Shown: piece by piece, positions 42,587 to 52,075 of the stretch
Layout: each line of letters starts with the position of its first letter
How positions within the stretch are numbered: the stretch's first letter is position 1
Assembly: GCA_945881835.1 (NCBI GenBank)
Contig: CAMCVP010000012.1
Location: forward strand, 1 to 60,849
Origin: Chryseobacterium gleum
GTDB taxonomy: Bacteria; Bacteroidota; Bacteroidia; Flavobacteriales_D; Sanyastnellaceae
Direction of reading: 5' to 3'
Length of the DNA stretch: 60,849 bases
The notes under the pieces: generated by a model
What the model saw: the letters and a program-made list of their open reading frames with translations, nothing else
What the model was told of the DNA's origin: nothing
Database searches by the model: none
Program-made: the position numbers and the translations under genes

Positions 42587-45500
42587 TTAGGGTGCAAGCG
42601 GTGAAATAACAACCTTTCTCTTCACCTCACCTACTTCAACAATGTATAATCCAGCGGCTGTATTAAGGTCAATAATCATCTCATTGCTGCTCATGCGTTG
42701 GGTGTAAACCAGGCTGCCTGTGCTGTTGTAAACTCTTACAGTTGCTTTTGTTAGTTCTGCATTGTCGATGTTGGTCCACACTTTTATTTGATGACCTGTT
42801 GTTGTGTACACAAGCACGTCGTTCTCTTGCGAAGCACCTTCCGAAGGACCTTGCACCGCATCTTTCGTAGAACCTTGTGCAACACCTTGCTCCGCATCTT
42901 GCAACGCACCTTGTGCAACACCAACGATACACATGTATTGCACAGGTCCCCAGTTGTAGTTACTTGCTGTGTAAGTGAACAACGGTGCTGTTTGTACCGC
43001 ATACGTCTTACCGCTTTGAAGCTGGTTTACCGTTCCAAGATTCAAGTAGTTCGATGCAGCGCCGCGGTTCAACTCAATAGGTAATCCTACCGCTTGAAGC
43101 GTCAATGGGTTCACCTCTGTAAATCTCCATCTCCAGTTGTTCGCTCCACACACCCATGGCATGCTCGATACAACGGCTCCTCTGAACCTTGGTCCGTTGT
43201 TGCAGCTGCTGCTTGCGCTAAGCGTAGTTTGTGGTTGAGCAATCGTTACAACCTGACATCCGCTGTTGCTTGGCACAGTTACTTGTTCTGTGTTACCTGC
43301 TCCGTCGGTAAGGGTGTATGTGTTAGAGATCGTTACATCGTACGTTGAACCGTAAGGAAGAACTGGAGTCACTGTGCTTAGAACGCAGATGTCTGAGTTC
43401 TGTGTGCGGGTGAACGTTTGTCCGGCTGCTGGTCCGCTTGTTCCCGTGAACGTGAACGTGTAGCTAACGCCGGTTGATCCTGCCCATGTTGCCTTGTAGT
43501 ATTGGCATAGGCTATATGGACCTGCACCGTAATCACATCCACCACGCTTCAATGATTTTACGCAGATACCGTATGTTCCTGTTGGTTGGCTGCTGATGTT
43601 GTTGCGAACACCTACTTTGTAAGTTTGTCCTGCAGTTAATCCGAAGAAGTTTAACGTCTCGTTACCGATACCGTTTACTACGTTCTCTTGTGCTACCACG
43701 TTTCCTGTTCCATCTTGTAGTTCAATAACGATATCAGTAGATGCTGTGTTCACTTCGATGCTTACTCCTTCGCTTGTTGCGGTGAACGCATGCCATTGGT
43801 CTTCTGTGCTCACGTTGTTACACTGTGGCCAGTTGCTTGTTGGCATGGCAATAGCCGTTGCTGCTGTTTGTCCAGGTAAAGCGGGAACGAACGGAGCGAA
43901 GTGCAACACGAAGCGGTTGTTGAATGTTCCTGCTACGCTAGTGAACGAGTAGTTCGGAGTTGTCTTCAAGTTTTGGTATGCACCTGTGATCTTGTCCTCC
44001 AAGAACACGTCTTCGTCGATACCGATTTCTGTTGCATTGATAGTATATGTTGCTGCCAATGGGATTTGAACTCCTACTTGAACGGTGTCTTTAACTAGGG
44101 CATTCTGAATACCGTCGATAGAAAGTCTTTTGGTGCCTTCTAAGCAGTAAATCTGATAAGCAGTTGATGCTACGATAATCTTATCTGAGTCGTACGTGTC
44201 GTTCGTGTTTTGTGCATCTTCGTTTACGTAAACCAAAGCCTCATCAGTATAAGTACCATTCGTTAAGTGGAAGCGAACGCGGGCCGTGTTCTCTAGCGTA
44301 TGAAGCGTAGAAGTGCCGTGAGAGCGCATACCGTTGTTGAACGTAACGGATATCGTGCCTGTTGGTGCGTATACCCAGAACGCTTGCATAGGAGCAATGT
44401 ACTCGTTCGTCGTGCTACCATTAACAGACTGGCCACCGTTGGCATTGTAAGCAGAGTACTTCATTCCGTTACCAGCATTAAGTTGTGGGTCGAACGTACG
44501 AACCCAATAAGTACTTGCTAGGTTCGGGTTCGCGTCTCTAAACTGCGTCCAATTTAATGTCGATGGATAAGGATTGCTAATCAAATTATATCCCGCTGAA
44601 CCCGGAGTCGTATTGGCAATACCTGACAACGTAATAGTACCGTTGTTGATGTGCTGCTGATCGAAAATAACGTTTGCGGCAGATGTGCTGCGGAACAAAT
44701 AGCCACGGCCAGAGGTCATCGTTACTGCACCTCCTGAATAACCGTCACCAAAAATTTGTTGCCATTGCGTAGATGCAGATGAATTGTGTAACCAAAGCTT
44801 GGGTGTACCGCTATTTCCGAAAACATCAGAGGCCGCAGTCTCGCCCGATACAGGGCTACCGATGTACCAATAGCGAGCAGGGTTACCTGCCAAAGTAGAA
44901 CTCGTAGTTGCGGCTAACGTCTTATAGACCTTATAGGTACCGCCTGTATTCACATTGCTATCTGAGCCGCTGCCTGTCTGAACCAAACTACCGCCGTCGG
45001 CGATGCTGATTGTGCCGTTGTTAGTGATCGTGCCTTCGACCGACAGTTTACCAGTTGAGGTAAGAGAGAGAGTGCCAGAAGAGTTAATCGTATTTGCTGC
45101 AGCAGCAGCGCTAATTGTCACTGTTGTATTCGCGGGAATTATTACATTCGTTGAAGATGTTGGAATACCGCCGCACCAGTTGGCACCATCATTCCAGTTG
45201 CCAGTTGATGTACCGATCCAGGTGCCGGTAGCGTTTACTGTGAGGGTTCCATTGTTATAAGTTATGGAATAATTACTTAATCCTGAACCCTGAGCTGCAG
45301 ATGGAACAATAGATGCATTTCCAGCTGAAGCATTTGACGCCGCACCAGCGCTCGTTAAAGTAACCGATGAAACAGCATCTCCAGAAATTAAACCTGAAGT
45401 TGAAAATGCAGTAGTTCCGAGAGTATAAGTTGTACCGAAACATTTCGAAACGCTATTGGCGGTGATGGTTAGAGGTTTCTGAGCAATTGTAAATGACTCT

Positions 45501-48500
45501 GTCGAACTTCCCGAAATATAATTCGCATCTTCCTCAACCGTTGCAGTAACGGTGTAACTTCCTGCATTTGTTGGACGAGTGCTACTTGGTCCGTAGCTTG
45601 TTGGAGCAGCTCCTTCGTAACTATAAGTTACCGAAGTCGGTGTTGGTGTTAATGCAGTAATTGAATTTGGTCCTTGAACAGAACCATTGTAAGTGTATGA
45701 CCCAATAATTGGTGTTACATTCGGTGTTTTCTTAGTAGTAACTGTAATCACATTGCTATTAGCAGAAGCCGATCCATCTGTTGCTCGCATTCGGTAGTAA
45801 TAAGTAGTGTTTTCAGACAAACCTGTTACGGCTTTTGAAGTTCCTGAAATTGTCAAATCTTCATAGCCTGCAACAAAACTTGGGATCACGACAGCTTGAG
45901 TACCTGCTACGGTAATATCATCTATACCTACACCTTTATTAGAACCTGCCCCTAAAGTTTCTAATTTAATTTGAATTGTAGAAGAACCTGAATATGCACC
46001 AAGATTGTAAGCAGTCATGGCTGATATTGTAGACGATGTTGGAATAGTTGAGCCTAAACTGATAAAAGAACCTCCATTAACAGATATGGAAACAGTAATC
46101 GTGCTTTGTGCGGGACTTGGGCCACCAAAAGTTCTAGCAGAAAAATTTAGAGAACAAGAAGTAAAAGAAGTAAAATTCATGCTTGGGGTAATTACTATAG
46201 AAGTTGAAGTAAGTAATTGCAAGTAGTTGTTACTTGAAACAGAACCTTGAGCGACATTGGTTTCTGTCCAACCAGAAGCTCCAATTGAACCCGTATTATT
46301 GACAATTTGAGTATTTGGAGTTGATGTAGTTGTACTAAAATTAGAAGAAGTACTTACATCCAATTTATACCCTGTTGCATTCGTCACCGCATCCCAATTT
46401 GCCGTAAAGCCATTTTCCAAAATACTTGATGCTGTATTGGCAACTGGCGAAGTCAGGACAGGCGTAACACTATTTGAGGCAGCACTTGCTGTACTTGCAC
46501 CTGCCGCATTATTTGCTTTAACGGTAAAAGTATAAGCTGTTCCATTTGTTAAGCCAGTAACTGTTATAGTACCACTTCCTGCTTGGTTTAGTGTTCCTAT
46601 AATAGAACCTGGAGTAGATGTAGCTGTATAGCTTGTAATAGCAGAACCACCATTAGAAACTGGTGCAGTAAATGTTACGGTTGCCTGTCCATTCCCTGCA
46701 GTAGCTATTCCAATGGTTGGTGCACCTGGAGTTGTTGCAGGCGTTCCTAAAGAACTTGCTGTTGCAATTCCATCACCAATAGCATTAACCGCTTTGATTT
46801 GAACATTGTAAGATGTTCCATTTGACAACCCTGTAATTGTTATTGGGCTAGTGGTAGTCGCTGGCGATAACGTAGTAAAAGTGCTGCCTCCATCAGTTGA
46901 ATATTTGTAGTTGGTAATCGCGGAACCTCCTGAAGGACCAGCTGTAAATACAACTGATAACTGAGCATTTCCTGCTATTATTCCGTTTATAATTGGAGCA
47001 CTGGGAGTAGTTGCCGGAGTAGCAGTTGTTGAGACTGTTGGTGTCCCATCACCGATGGCATTAACCGCTCTTATTTGCACATCATAAGATGTCCCATTTA
47101 TTAAACCTGCAATCGTTATTGGGCTCGTGGTAGCTGATGGCGTTAAAGCGGTAAATGTAGCACCTCCATCAGTTGAATATTTGTAATTGGTAATGGCAGA
47201 GCCTCCGGTGGCTCCCGCTGTAAATGCCACACTTAATTGTCCATTGCCTGGCGTAATTGATGTAATTGTGGGTGCTCCTGGTGCTACAGCAGCAGCAGAT
47301 GGAGTTCCTGTTGTACTTGCGGTTGCAATACCTTCACCTTGAGCATTTACTGCTTTTATTTGCACGTTATAAGTTGTACCATTAGTCAAACCTGTAATTG
47401 TTATTGGGCTTGCTGTAACTGCTGGCGATACTGCTGTAAAAGAAGACCCACCATCAGTTGAATACATATAATTTGTAATTGCAGATCCTCCTGTGGCACC
47501 TGAAGTAAATGCAACGGACAGTTCTTGATTACCCGGTGTAATGCTAGTGATGGTTGGTGCAGATGGAGTAGTTGCTGGTGTTGCGGCGGCTGAAGCCGTT
47601 GCCACTGTACCATCGCCAGCTACGTTGACAGCGCGAATACGAACAGTGTAAGCTGTTCCATTTGTAAGTCCAGTAATTACTATTGGACTGGCAGTACCTG
47701 CGCGTGTTGTGTAATTTGTTCCATCTACTGACCATTTGTAATCTGTTATTGACGACCCTCCATCTGATCCTGCCGTAAATGCAACACTCAACTGGCCGTT
47801 GCCAGGTATAATACTTGTGATGGTTGGTGCACTCGGAGTAGTTCTTGGCGTTGCCGTTGCGCTAGCAGTGGCCGTTCCATCTCCCGCAGCATTTACTGCT
47901 CTGATTTGAATATCGTAAGATACCCCATTTGTTAGTGCTGTTGTACCATCTGTCGAAAGAGTAGAAATCACCAATGGACTGGCTGTTGTGCCTATTGATC
48001 TGGTTTGCCAATTTGCACCTCCATTTGTAGAATATTTATACGTTGTTATGGCGGAACCACCATCTGAGCCCGCTGTAAATGCTACACTCAATTGTTGGTT
48101 GCCCGGTGTAATAGTTTCAATTGTTGGCGCACCAGGCACTGTTCTCGGTGTAGCCGATGCACTAGCTGTTGCCGCTCCATCACCATTTGCATTAATCGCT
48201 CGAATTTGCACGTTGTAAGAGGTCCCATTTGTAAGTCCTGCAATAACTATTGGGCTTGAAGTACTTGGAGGAGATACTGCAGTGAAGTTTGTACCACCAT
48301 CTGTTGAGTATTTGTAATTGCTAATAGCTGAACCCCCATTTGAACTAGGAGTTGTATATGCTACAGATAATTGTTGATTTCCTGGTGTAATGGAAATACC
48401 TGTGGGTGCGTTGGGTGTTGCAGAAGAAATTGAAATTGTTCCCATGCCAACATTTCCTGTCGCCTTGGTTGTGTATGTCCATTTGATGTATCTCGTAGCC

Positions 48501-48907
48501 AAACTAGGGACATCCGTGTACAAAACATTAGAGGTCGTTAATGCTGTGACAGTTCTTAGTGTTGTAAATGTTGTACCGTTCTCTGATTCGGAAATTGTAA
48601 AGGTTCCTCCTGAAAAACCATTGCCTTTTAGATTATAGGTCAATGACAATGGCGCGGAGGCAATATATAAGGTGGCTGTCTTGGCGGTTGCGTCAAACTT
48701 AATACGAGATCCCGTATCCGAATAATCACTTCCAACATTGACATTTGTCCATCCATTGGCACTAGTCATTGAAGAAGATCCGGAATTGAATGAATATGGT
48801 AAAATCTGCGCCGTCTGCCCCCACCCCATCTCTGCCATTCCGAAAAAGGAAAGAACGATTAAAGCGCGTTGAGTAAAACGACAAATGGGAGATGCGAAAG
48901 ATTTCAT
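42587..48907 (-). CDS. Giant secreted adhesin with fibronectin-III repeats, MBG domain and T9SS signal
   Basis: 2106 residues. A signal peptide (ending GWGQT) and a jelly-roll-like domain (about 25-160) are followed by about seven fibronectin-III repeats of 88-95 residues (about 165-795), each with an ITPGNQQLSV-like opening and GLTNGTSYNVQIRAVN. Next come a cysteine-poor region with a further FN3-like unit, an MBG-type domain (ANYISGSSTESFTIAQKPLTIT), and long beta-rich domains ending in a T9SS-type sorting domain (about 2030-2106, VYNSTGSLVYTQRM). A low-complexity segment near residue 2000 (VAQGALQDAEQGVAQG) is encoded by a small-hairpin array at 42828-42920. It is probably a surface adhesin for gliding, attachment or aggregation. 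No enzyme motif was seen. Confidence 0.85.
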   Translation of the reverse strand: MKSFASPICRFTQRALIVLSFFGMAEMGWGQTAQILPYSFNSGSSSMTSANGWTNVNVGSDYSDTGSRIKFDATAKTATLYIASAPLSLTYNLKGNGFSGGTFTISESENGTTFTTLRTVTALTTSNVLYTDVPSLATRYIKWTYTTKATGNVGMGTISISSATPNAPTGISITPGNQQLSVAYTTPSSNGGSAISNYKYSTDGGTNFTAVSPPSTSSPIVIAGLTNGTSYNVQIRAINANGDGAATASASATPRTVPGAPTIETITPGNQQLSVAFTAGSDGGSAITTYKYSTNGGANWQTRSIGTTASPLVISTLSTDGTTALTNGVSYDIQIRAVNAAGDGTATASATATPRTTPSAPTITSIIPGNGQLSVAFTAGSDGGSSITDYKWSVDGTNYTTRAGTASPIVITGLTNGTAYTVRIRAVNVAGDGTVATASAAATPATTPSAPTITSITPGNQELSVAFTSGATGGSAITNYMYSTDGGSSFTAVSPAVTASPITITGLTNGTTYNVQIKAVNAQGEGIATASTTGTPSAAAVAPGAPTITSITPGNGQLSVAFTAGATGGSAITNYKYSTDGGATFTALTPSATTSPITIAGLINGTSYDVQIRAVNAIGDGTPTVSTTATPATTPSAPIINGIIAGNAQLSVVFTAGPSGGSAITNYKYSTDGGSTFTTLSPATTTSPITITGLSNGTSYNVQIKAVNAIGDGIATASSLGTPATTPGAPTIGIATAGNGQATVTFTAPVSNGGSAITSYTATSTPGSIIGTLNQAGSGTITVTGLTNGTAYTFTVKANNAAGASTASAASNSVTPVLTSPVANTASSILENGFTANWDAVTNATGYKLDVSTSSNFSTTTSTPNTQIVNNTGSIGASGWTETNVAQGSVSSNNYLQLLTSTSIVITPSMNFTSFTSCSLNFSARTFGGPSPAQSTITVSISVNGGSFISLGSTIPTSSTISAMTAYNLGAYSGSSTIQIKLETLGAGSNKGVGIDDITVAGTQAVVIPSFVAGYEDLTISGTSKAVTGLSENTTYYYRMRATDGSASANSNVITVTTKKTPNVTPIIGSYTYNGSVQGPNSITALTPTPTSVTYSYEGAAPTSYGPSSTRPTNAGSYTVTATVEEDANYISGSSTESFTIAQKPLTITANSVSKCFGTTYTLGTTAFSTSGLISGDAVSSVTLTSAGAASNASAGNASIVPSAAQGSGLSNYSITYNNGTLTVNATGTWIGTSTGNWNDGANWCGGIPTSSTNVIIPANTTVTISAAAAANTINSSGTLSLTSTGKLSVEGTITNNGTISIADGGSLVQTGSGSDSNVNTGGTYKVYKTLAATTSSTLAGNPARYWYIGSPVSGETAASDVFGNSGTPKLWLHNSSASTQWQQIFGDGYSGGAVTMTSGRGYLFRSTSAANVIFDQQHINNGTITLSGIANTTPGSAGYNLISNPYPSTLNWTQFRDANPNLASTYWVRTFDPQLNAGNGMKYSAYNANGGQSVNGSTTNEYIAPMQAFWVYAPTGTISVTFNNGMRSHGTSTLHTLENTARVRFHLTNGTYTDEALVYVNEDAQNTNDTYDSDKIIVASTAYQIYCLEGTKRLSIDGIQNALVKDTVQVGVQIPLAATYTINATEIGIDEDVFLEDKITGAYQNLKTTPNYSFTSVAGTFNNRFVLHFAPFVPALPGQTAATAIAMPTSNWPQCNNVSTEDQWHAFTATSEGVSIEVNTASTDIVIELQDGTGNVVAQENVVNGIGNETLNFFGLTAGQTYKVGVRNNISSQPTGTYGICVKSLKRGGCDYGAGPYSLCQYYKATWAGSTGVSYTFTFTGTSGPAAGQTFTRTQNSDICVLSTVTPVLPYGSTYDVTISNTYTLTDGAGNTEQVTVPSNSGCQVVTIAQPQTTLSASSSCNNGPRFRGAVVSSMPWVCGANNWRWRFTEVNPLTLQAVGLPIELNRGAASNYLNLGTVNQLQSGKTYAVQTAPLFTYTASNYNWGPVQYMCIVGVAQGALQDAEQGVAQGSTKDAVQGPSEGASQENDVLVYTTTGHQIKVWTNIDNAELTKATVRVYNSTGSLVYTQRMSSNEMIIDLNTAAGLYIVEVGEVKRKVVISPLAP
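42828..42920. repeat. Small-hairpin array inside a coding sequence
   Basis: Eight units with a strict 12-bp period: TGC-GAA-GCA, TCC-GAA-GGA, TGC-ACC-GCA, TTC-GTA-GAA, TGT-GCA-ACA, TGC-TCC-GCA, TGC-AAC-GCA, TGT-GCA-ACA, separated by CCT or TCT. The period is four codons, so the adhesin reads through it as a (V/A/S/P)xQ(G/D)-type repeat. Units match those in the 22821 array. Confidence 0.85.
46537..48412 (-). repeat. DNA-level repeats encoding fibronectin-III modules
   Basis: About seven imperfect repeats of 260-285 bp within the adhesin gene, each encoding one FN3 module and sharing long stretches such as the YKYSTDGG and GLTNGTSYNVQI codons. Such tracts are prone to unit gain and loss. Confidence 0.75.
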
Positions 48908-49002
48908 TTCGAAGAGGGTTAATGATGTTAGTTAACGAGTGGGCAAAGTTGAAACAACACTTCCGCACAAAAGAAATTCGAAGGTTAATAAATCACTATC
49001 TT

Positions 49003-49060
49003 ATATTCCTCAAATGTGAAATTATTATTACTTCAACACCGCCGAAATTATGAGGAATAT
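49003..49060. repeat. Spaced inverted repeat ATATTCCTCA / TGAGGAATAT
   Basis: Ten-base arms at 49003-49012 and 49051-49060 in the 380-bp gap upstream of the adhesin gene. The gap otherwise shows an 8-C run near 49144 and no gene. It may be an operator for the adhesin; no more can be said. Confidence 0.35.
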
Positions 49061-49261
49061 CAGTATACGCAGCGATTTTGTTATGACACACCTATGCGTT
49101 TTCTAAAATAAAAAAAAGAGAGGCTTTCGTACATTTCAAATTACCCCCCCCTTAGTTTTTGTTGACTTCTCTCGTTTTTTCAATTCACATTCCCATAACA
49201 CTCCAAGCCCCCTTTCCGACATAATTCTAGCATAATTCCGTGCAACTCTCTTCCACTCACT

Positions 49262-49269
49262 TAGATTTG
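49262..49269 (+). promoter_or_regulatory. -7 promoter box of the PqqD/HPr-kinase-like operon
   Basis: TAGATTTG matches TAnnTTTG exactly, 18 bp before the ATG at 49288. Because it lies inside the longer open frame that starts at 49240, it supports the downstream start. Confidence 0.5.
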
Positions 49270-49287
49270 CAAAAAACATTCCCACAC

Positions 49288-49575
49288 ATGGACTTCGTAC
49301 AACTCGCAGAGGCAAAGAAAAACTTCGTGGCGCGCGCCGTGAACAACGAACTCGTGCTCGTGCCACTGAAAAATCAAGTGGCCGACATGACAGCCCTCTT
49401 CAACCTAAACGAAGTAGGACAATTCATCTGGAATGAAATTCAACCCGAGACAACTCTTGATTCTCTCCTGGAAAAAATAACAAATGAATACGAGGTGGAA
49501 AGCGACATTGCTCGCGCCGATCTTAATGCCTTCCTAACCGAACTTTCTTCCTTCCTACTTAACGACAACGCCTAA
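49288..49575 (+). CDS. PqqD-like peptide chaperone
   Basis: About 95 residues from the ATG at 49288 (MDFVQLAEAKKNFVARAV); an open frame 16 codons longer overlaps the promoter box. The PqqD fold is evident: NNELVLVPL, NLNEVGQFIWNEIQPETTLDSLLEKITNEYEV and the closing helix DLNAFLTELSSFLL. PqqD and lasso-peptide B1 proteins bind the leader of a precursor peptide and present it to modifying enzymes. Its stop overlaps the start of the HPr-kinase-like gene by 1 bp (TAATG), so they are translationally coupled. No lasso cyclase or radical-SAM enzyme is visible nearby. Confidence 0.82.
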   Translation: MDFVQLAEAKKNFVARAVNNELVLVPLKNQVADMTALFNLNEVGQFIWNEIQPETTLDSLLEKITNEYEVESDIARADLNAFLTELSSFLLNDNA

Positions 49576-50459
49576 TGCAAACCTTCGTCCTGACCGTTGC
49601 CGACTACTTCGTGAAAATCTCTTCCGAAGAAACGCTTCCCGTTTTTTTTGAAGAGGGATATTCCAACTTCCTTCAACTGGAAGAGGTAGAAAAATACGAT
49701 GCCACAATAACCTGTCACGCTGGACTTCCGGATAAAGAATCCTACACCGGAGAAATTCTCTTCGATGCCATACACGAGAAAAAACGCTTGTGGCAAGTGG
49801 TGCAAACAAAAACCGAACGAGCGTTCGTGGTCTTCCACCCTTCACGCCCTGAAGAAATTCAGCAAGTGGCATTCCTTAACGAGGCTTCAACCGAATGGAA
49901 GATCTACTCTACCATTCTAACACAAAACAACGAGTCGTTCACCTGTCCGCTCGCCTACCCCATGGGCGCGCTCATTCTCTACTACCTCACCCTCAACAGC
50001 AACGCGTTCATGATACACGCGTCGGGTGTGTGGGACGGTGAGACAGGTAGAATTTTCAGCGGATTCTCGGGCGTAGGAAAAAGCACCATGGCGAAAATTT
50101 GGGAAGAAGAAGGCGCACACATTGTAAACGACGATCGCTTGATTGTGCGCGAGGTAAACGGAGAGTATTTCATGTACAGCACGCCTATGCCGTATGCCGA
50201 TTTAAACAAGCAAGCGCAAGTTTCGAAATTCTATTTCCCCTTCCATTCGAAAAAAAATTCGGCAGAAAAACTTTCCGGTGCACAAGCACTTACGCAACTC
50301 ATGGCGTTCTGCTTTCAACACAACTACGACCCGCGATATACCGAGCATCTCATTGCGCAATTAGAGAAAGCAACGCAATACGCAAGCACCTACAAACTGG
50401 GTGTTGTGCCCACCCCTTCCATCATCGATTACATTCGAAGCCTCGAGTTTAAAGGATGA
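49575..50459 (+). CDS. HPr-kinase-like P-loop protein
   Basis: 294 residues. The C-terminal half carries a P-loop in HPr kinase style, IFSGFSGVGKSTMAKIWEEEGAHIVNDDRLIVRE (about residues 157-190), followed by the beta-rich segment and an AGxx-like tail; the N-terminal half lacks the HprK sensory fold. Short HprK relatives occur next to PqqD-like, S24/S26-peptidase-like and nucleotidyltransferase genes in lasso-peptide clusters, where one (PadeK, paeninodin cluster) phosphorylates the precursor's C-terminal serine. That is established for the family; whether this protein does the same is inference. It overlaps the next gene by 4 bp. Confidence 0.78.
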   Translation: MQTFVLTVADYFVKISSEETLPVFFEEGYSNFLQLEEVEKYDATITCHAGLPDKESYTGEILFDAIHEKKRLWQVVQTKTERAFVVFHPSRPEEIQQVAFLNEASTEWKIYSTILTQNNESFTCPLAYPMGALILYYLTLNSNAFMIHASGVWDGETGRIFSGFSGVGKSTMAKIWEEEGAHIVNDDRLIVREVNGEYFMYSTPMPYADLNKQAQVSKFYFPFHSKKNSAEKLSGAQALTQLMAFCFQHNYDPRYTEHLIAQLEKATQYASTYKLGVVPTPSIIDYIRSLEFKG

Positions 50460-50953
50460 ACACGCAAGAGGCTACTTCATTAAGAAAACAGCTGATTGAA
50501 AACAATCACGCAGTGAAGATTGTAGCTTCCGGATACAGCATGTTCCCATTCATGCGCAATGGCGATATTCAAACCATAAGTCCTGTTCCCATTGAAGAAA
50601 TTCAAATCGGAGATGTGGCGGTGTTCGAACGCAACAACGACTGGATCTCTCATCGCGTGATTGACATTCGAAAAACAAACAACGAAACCACACTTATTCT
50701 TCGCGGAGATACGTGTATTCAAATTGATCCGCTTGTGACTAAGGAAAATTATGTGGGGAAGACGGTGTCGTTTGAGAGAGGTGGGAAAGTTTATGAGGTT
50801 GGTTCGAAAAAGAACAAGCGCATCGCTCGGATTATTCTTTCTCTTGGACTGGTCTACAACAGTACCTTCTACTATTGTGGAAGAATGCTTTCTCTATCGC
50901 TGCGCATATTACGCAAGTGCTTTCCTAATTTGAAAAAACAAGTACCGCGGTAA
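50456..50953 (+). CDS. S24/S26-type signal-peptidase-like protein
   Basis: 165 residues with the S24/S26 opening SGYSMFPFMRNGDIQTISPV near residue 24 (Ser as nucleophile candidate in the SGxSMxPxxxxGD pattern), then IGDVAVFERNNDWISHRVIDIRK (about 58-80). A C-terminal Lys/Arg-rich and hydrophobic stretch (about 118-150) may be a membrane segment. A clear catalytic Lys could not be placed with confidence. Proteins of this type accompany HPr-kinase-like and PqqD-like genes in peptide clusters and may process or release the product. The last 45 bp overlap the convergent nucleotidyltransferase gene. Confidence 0.75.
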   Translation: MNTQEATSLRKQLIENNHAVKIVASGYSMFPFMRNGDIQTISPVPIEEIQIGDVAVFERNNDWISHRVIDIRKTNNETTLILRGDTCIQIDPLVTKENYVGKTVSFERGGKVYEVGSKKNKRIARIILSLGLVYNSTFYYCGRMLSLSLRILRKCFPNLKKQVPR

Positions 50954-52075
50954 CAAGCGGAAACGACTCGATTTAGATCCAAAAAACTCTTGTAAATAAA
51001 GTTTCTCTGGAAAAGCATAATAATGGGCGAACTGCAGCTTTCCCCAAAAACTAAGCAGAGGACCAAACTGCATGAATCGATTCATCGTTGTGTGGTATTT
51101 TTCTTTTACTTCAGTTCTTTCGTTCCGTAAGAAAAGAAAAAACCGTTCAGTTAAGTCCTCTTGACTTTGAAGATTCAAACTATTGAATACATCTTCAGGA
51201 ATTCCGATGTCATAATATTTCCCTGTAAGGAAAAGCATGGCAGAAACTTCATGTGTGCAACCAAAGACACTGCTTCTTTCAAGAAGTAAATCCCAACTTT
51301 TTAGCGTTTCCAATTCAATTAATACATCAACTAAACCAGACAATTTGAAATCGTAAATCTGATAGTGCGTGTAGGCATGAATGCACAGATGAATTAATCT
51401 ATCTATATCTGCTAAGTTTCTTTGAGAAGGAAAATCAGCTGATTCCGATGCCGACCAAACCAGACTAAAGTCCATTGAAAAACGCTCCAGTCTATTCAAT
51501 CGGTAATGTAAGTCCAATGTGATTCCGTTTCTGTCGTAATTGTATGGAGTCGGGTTAAGCGTTAACTGAGAAAGCTTTATTGGCAGAGTTAAACGTTCTG
51601 AATAATTCTCTTTCACCAATAATTCGCGAACTTTTAATTCGTCGATTGGATGAACTAAAATATCGATATCGCTCGTTAATCGCGTATTGAAAAGCTCTTC
51701 GTGTTGCTCCAATAAATAAACACCCTTTAGCGGAATGAATTCAATTTTCGCATCGCATAAAATGGCTTTCAAATTTTCGTATTCAGCCATAATACGAACG
51801 TTGTTGGCTAGCACTCGAGAAGATAAGGCGGCGCACAACGATTCAATCTCAGCAGGAAATTTCAAACTGTATTTCCGAATAAGCGTGCTGTATACAAACG
51901 GACCAAGAAGCGAGCTGGAACATAAATTTCCAAAAGACTTCCAATCGGAAATCACTTCAATTAATTCGCTTGCTCTACTTTTTTGTGTTTCAGACAAATT
52001 CAATCGCGAAGCCAACAACAACAACTCTTCTTCAAGAGTTAATGTCAGAGCTATTCTTCGATTCTCTTCCTTCAT
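50909..52075 (-). CDS. Nucleotidyltransferase family protein (NTP_transf_5-like)
   Basis: 388 residues. The core motif FIPLKGVYLLEQHEELFNTRLTSDIDILVHPIDE (about residues 112-145) contains the DID metal-binding pair of polymerase-beta-like nucleotidyltransferases in the arrangement of the PF14907 group; the flanking regions are helical. Members recur beside HPr-kinase-like genes in lasso-peptide and similar clusters, presumably adding nucleotides or phosphate-linked groups. It lies on the opposite strand, 3' to 3' with the peptidase gene (45-bp overlap), and overlaps the CPBP protease gene by 4 bp (ATGA) with which it is co-transcribed. Confidence 0.82.
   Translation of the reverse strand: MKEENRRIALTLTLEEELLLLASRLNLSETQKSRASELIEVISDWKSFGNLCSSSLLGPFVYSTLIRKYSLKFPAEIESLCAALSSRVLANNVRIMAEYENLKAILCDAKIEFIPLKGVYLLEQHEELFNTRLTSDIDILVHPIDELKVRELLVKENYSERLTLPIKLSQLTLNPTPYNYDRNGITLDLHYRLNRLERFSMDFSLVWSASESADFPSQRNLADIDRLIHLCIHAYTHYQIYDFKLSGLVDVLIELETLKSWDLLLERSSVFGCTHEVSAMLFLTGKYYDIGIPEDVFNSLNLQSQEDLTERFFLFLRNERTEVKEKYHTTMNRFMQFGPLLSFWGKLQFAHYYAFPEKLYLQEFFGSKSSRFRLLPRYLFFQIRKALA

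Noticed and set aside
49288-52075. Complete lasso-peptide cluster
   Set aside because: The transglutaminase-like B2 protease, the asparagine-synthase-like cyclase and an exporter are all missing, so only a related tailoring system can be claimed.
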